Source: Bacteroidota bacterium (GTDB taxonomy: Bacteria; Bacteroidota; Bacteroidia; Chitinophagales; Chitinophagaceae). From it: 58,847 nt of DNA. Both the position numbers and the translations under genes were made by a program. The notes beneath the pieces are model-generated. The model did no database searches, had not been told where the DNA came from, and was given only the letters and a program-made list of their open reading frames with translations. Shown one piece after another: positions 56,822 to 58,847 of the stretch. The stretch is taken from the NCBI GenBank assembly GCA_023409975.1, contig JAEYQO010000005.1:1-58847 (forward strand). Direction: 5' to 3'. Position 1 is the first letter of the stretch. Each line of letters starts with the position of its first letter.

Positions 56822-58070
56822 GCTTCGCATCCTGATTGCCCGTTCGTTGATGCTTGCCCGTTTCAGACAAACGATGGTGGCTGCTATCGGAGTGACATTC
56901 AGTATCGCCATGTTTGTGACACTGCTGGGATTCATGGAAGGACTTAACGAGTTGTTAGATGGTCTGATTCTGAATCGAACTCCCCACGTTCGCCTGTATA
57001 ACGACATCCGTCCCAACGAGAACCAGCCGATCAACGGTTCAGCGGAATTCAGGGATGCGCACAACTTCATAAGTTCTGTGAAGGCCTCCGGAGGCCGCCA
57101 GGAAATTTATAATAGCGGTGCCATTCTGCAGGCTCTTCATAATGATAGCAGGGTGGAAGGCCTGGCGCCAAAGCTCAAAGCACCGGCCATTTTTCATGAG
57201 GGAGCAGTAGAGATCAGCGGTGTGATAGATGGGGTCGATGTGGCTGCTGAATCCAGGCTGTTTCATTTCAACGATTATATAGTGGCCGGCTCAGCAAACG
57301 ATCTGACGAGGGTCACCAACAGTATTATTCTCGGAAAGGGACTAGCCGAGCGGCTGCTGGCAGAAATTGGTGATGTTATACAAGTGACCACCACCACCGG
57401 AGAAAGGTTTTCATTGAAGGTCGTAGGCTATTTTCAGTCTGGTATCGCAGAATATGATAAGGTTCAGAGCTATGCTTCGGTAAGCACGGTCCAGAAGCTT
57501 CTGAATCAGCCAGGCAATTATTTGACCGATATTCAGATCAAGCTTAAAGATCTCGATATGGCTCCTGCGGTCGCCACTGAATACCGGAAAAGGTTTGAAG
57601 TCGACGCAGAGGATATTCAGTCGGCCAATGCACAGTTCGATACAGGAAGTTTTATCCGTACGCTCATCTCTTATGCTGTCGGTATCACGCTCCTGATCGT
57701 AGCAGGCTTCGGCATCTACAATATTCTGAACATGATGATCTACGAGAAAATGGACTCGATCGCTATTCTCAAAGCCACCGGTTTCAGCGGCCGCGATGTC
57801 AAAGGTATTTTTGTCATGATGGCGCTGAGCATTGGTTTCTTCGGTGGCCTGGTTGGCCTGTTGTTTGGCCTGGGCTGCACTTATATTATTTCCACTATAC
57901 CCTTCAACACAGCTTCCCTGCCCACCGTTACCACATACCCCGTAAGCTATAAGCCTGGATTTTACCTCATCGGGTTTTCATTCTCGGTCCTGACCACCTA
58001 CTTCGCCGGCTGGTTCCCGGCTCAAAAGGCCAGCAAAATAGATCCTGTCAACATCATCAGAGGGAAATAG
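56811..58070 (+). CDS. MacB/FtsX-type ABC transporter permease
   Basis: The 419-residue protein has one N-terminal helix (MVAAIGVTFSIAMFVTLLGFMEGL), a large periplasmic domain (residues 45-280), and three C-terminal helices (LISYAVGITLLIVAGFGIYNIL, GIFVMMALSIGFFGGLVGLLFGL, GFYLIGFSFSVLTTYFAGWF), followed by the FtsX-type end PAQKASKIDPVNIIRGK. This is the lipoprotein-release or MacB topology. The NILNMMIYEKMDSIAILKATGFS segment is the coupling-helix region that contacts the ATPase. The gene overlaps the adaptor by 11 nt and is 1 nt before the ATPase gene. Confidence 0.93.
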   Translation: MFNKLRILIARSLMLARFRQTMVAAIGVTFSIAMFVTLLGFMEGLNELLDGLILNRTPHVRLYNDIRPNENQPINGSAEFRDAHNFISSVKASGGRQEIYNSGAILQALHNDSRVEGLAPKLKAPAIFHEGAVEISGVIDGVDVAAESRLFHFNDYIVAGSANDLTRVTNSIILGKGLAERLLAEIGDVIQVTTTTGERFSLKVVGYFQSGIAEYDKVQSYASVSTVQKLLNQPGNYLTDIQIKLKDLDMAPAVATEYRKRFEVDAEDIQSANAQFDTGSFIRTLISYAVGITLLIVAGFGIYNILNMMIYEKMDSIAILKATGFSGRDVKGIFVMMALSIGFFGGLVGLLFGLGCTYIISTIPFNTASLPTVTTYPVSYKPGFYLIGFSFSVLTTYFAGWFPAQKASKIDPVNIIRGK

Positions 58071-58071
58071 T

Positions 58072-58752
58072 ATGAACGAGACGATTCTGGAAACCAGGCA
58101 TATCGATAAATACTTCTACGATCCGGTGAAAGTAAAGGTCCTTACGGATATCACCTTTCAGGTAAAACGTTCTGAGTTCGTTACTATCACCGGAAAATCC
58201 GGCTGCGGCAAGTCTACGCTGCTGTATATTCTCTCTACCATGGACACCGATTATTCAGGCGAACTGATAATTCAAGGTGAAAGTATGCGCGGCAGACGCG
58301 ATGCTGAACTGGCAAGGGTTCGCAATGAAAAGATCGGATTCGTATTCCAGTTCCACTACCTCCTCCCGGAATTCAATGTCTTGTACAATGTAATGTTGCC
58401 CGGACTGAAGCTGGCCAGGTACTCGTCTGCAGAAGTGGAATCACGGGCCATGGAAAAGTTGAACATGCTGGGCATCGGACATCTCGCCTTGAAGGGTGCC
58501 AACAAGATCTCCGGTGGTGAGAAGCAAAGGGTAGCCATCGCCAGGGCCCTCATCAACGACCCGGATATCGTCATGGGCGATGAACCCACCGGAAATCTTG
58601 ATAACCGGAACAGCGATCTTGTTTATGATACCTTCCGGCAGCTTTCAGAGGAATACGGAATGACACTCCTGATCGTCACTCACGACACGGGTTTTGCAGC
58701 CACCACGCCCAGGACAATAGAAATGGAGGATGGAAGGATCCTTACAAAATAA
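58072..58752 (+). CDS. LolD/MacB-type ABC transporter ATP-binding protein
   Basis: The 226-residue ATPase shows Walker A GKSGCGKSTLL, the Q-loop region VFQFHYLLPEFNV, the signature ISGGEKQRVAIARAL, Walker B IVMGDEPTGNLD and the switch His in IVTHDTGFA. With the preceding permease and adaptor it forms a complete MacAB-like module for exporting a compound or lipoprotein-related substrate; the outer-membrane channel is not adjacent. It begins 1 nt after the permease stop. Confidence 0.97.
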   Translation: MNETILETRHIDKYFYDPVKVKVLTDITFQVKRSEFVTITGKSGCGKSTLLYILSTMDTDYSGELIIQGESMRGRRDAELARVRNEKIGFVFQFHYLLPEFNVLYNVMLPGLKLARYSSAEVESRAMEKLNMLGIGHLALKGANKISGGEKQRVAIARALINDPDIVMGDEPTGNLDNRNSDLVYDTFRQLSEEYGMTLLIVTHDTGFAATTPRTIEMEDGRILTK

Positions 58753-58798
58753 GCGGACTGGACTTTCTATGTCGTTGTTTTTTGAAGTCAAATCCATC

Positions 58799-58847
58799 AC
58801 CCCCCCCATCCCCCATCCCCCAACCCACAACTCACAACCCACAACCC
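58799..58847. repeat. 7-bp-phased C/A-rich array running off the window
   Basis: After a C run come heptamers CCCCCAT twice, CCCCCAA, CCCACAA, CTCACAA, CCCACAA and a partial CCC at the edge. C/A-rich short-unit arrays of similar look flank the four-helix-bundle gene at 26.6-27.1 kb. The array continues past position 58847. Confidence 0.8.

Noticed and set aside
58645..58842. A minus-strand frame over the ABC gene end and C-rich array
   Set aside because: It results from reading G-rich repeat and the antisense of the ATPase end; no start signal.
1..58847. tRNA, rRNA or tmRNA genes
   Set aside because: No cloverleaf with TTCGA-type loop and CCA end, and no rRNA-like sequence, was seen in any intergenic stretch.

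Overview
The window reads as chromosomal DNA of a member of the Bacteroidota, most likely family Chitinophagaceae. The reasons are type IX secretion (T9SS) C-terminal sorting domains on several exported proteins, a PorP/SprF-type outer-membrane protein, the Bacteroidota families DUF6452 and DUF6048, a uppS-bamA-ompH-ompH operon, a near absence of Shine-Dalgarno sequences, and many perfect copies of the Bacteroidota -7 promoter element TAnnTTTG just upstream of starts. I saw no rRNA, tRNA, CRISPR array, prophage or intact insertion sequence.

Layout. 1-3.3 kb: two back-to-back exported phosphoesterase/nuclease-like genes, the first (PHP domain after fibronectin-like repeats) cut by the left edge. 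3.3-9.7 kb: a small unknown protein, a membrane transglutaminase, a DMT exporter, a nucleotidyltransferase plus metallophosphoesterase pair and a DUF1684 protein. 9.7-14.3 kb: outer-membrane biogenesis operon uppS-bamA-ompH-ompH. 14.3-15.1 kb: a long gene-free stretch with two 11-bp-periodic arrays. 15.1-24.5 kb: upp, PorP/SprF, DNA glycosylase, RsmI-like methyltransferase, glycosyltransferase plus hydrolase, acyl-CoA dehydrogenase, a T9SS cargo and a glycine-zipper lipoprotein. 24.6-28.2 kb: a methyltransferase, a GyrI-like protein and a partial dTDP-sugar cluster (rfbB, rfbA) split by a four-helix-bundle gene bracketed by octamer arrays. 28.4-36 kb: a DUF6600 protein, dnaB, a gap with a DnaA-box cluster, then pheT followed by ZapB-like, DUF6452 and DUF6048 genes. 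36-47 kb: flavin/2Fe-2S reductase, YraN, phosphosugar isomerase, Ogt, transaldolase, unknown genes, a third 11-bp array, a truncated T9SS remnant, and two convergent beta-propeller proteins. 47-54 kb: an ArsR-SRPBCC-DoxX-DUF4256 operon with a well-formed promoter and two palindromic operators, a Crp/Fnr regulator, YceI, a VOC dioxygenase, EgtB and a GyrI-like protein. 54-58.8 kb: a lipoprotein, DUF1801, an apparently collapsed potassium channel, and a MacAB-type tripartite ABC efflux operon, ending in a 7-bp array at the right edge.

How things fit together. Envelope work dominates: beta-barrel assembly (BamA, Skp/OmpH), undecaprenyl carrier synthesis (UppS), surface-sugar precursors (RfbA/RfbB), T9SS cargo and MacAB export. 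Core replication and translation (DnaB, PheT) flank the DnaA-box cluster. Left of it coding is mostly on the minus strand, right of it somewhat more on the plus strand, so the cluster is a candidate replication origin. Small phased tandem arrays (11, 8 and 7 bp units) and a recurrent GGCTGTC terminator stem are the repeated non-coding themes. The strongest leads for something undescribed are the 11-bp arrays, the four-helix-bundle cassette with its inverted octamer flanks, the DnaA-box cluster, the collapsed potassium channel and the nucleotidyltransferase/phosphoesterase pair. All identifications were made by eye from motifs and family knowledge; no database search was run.
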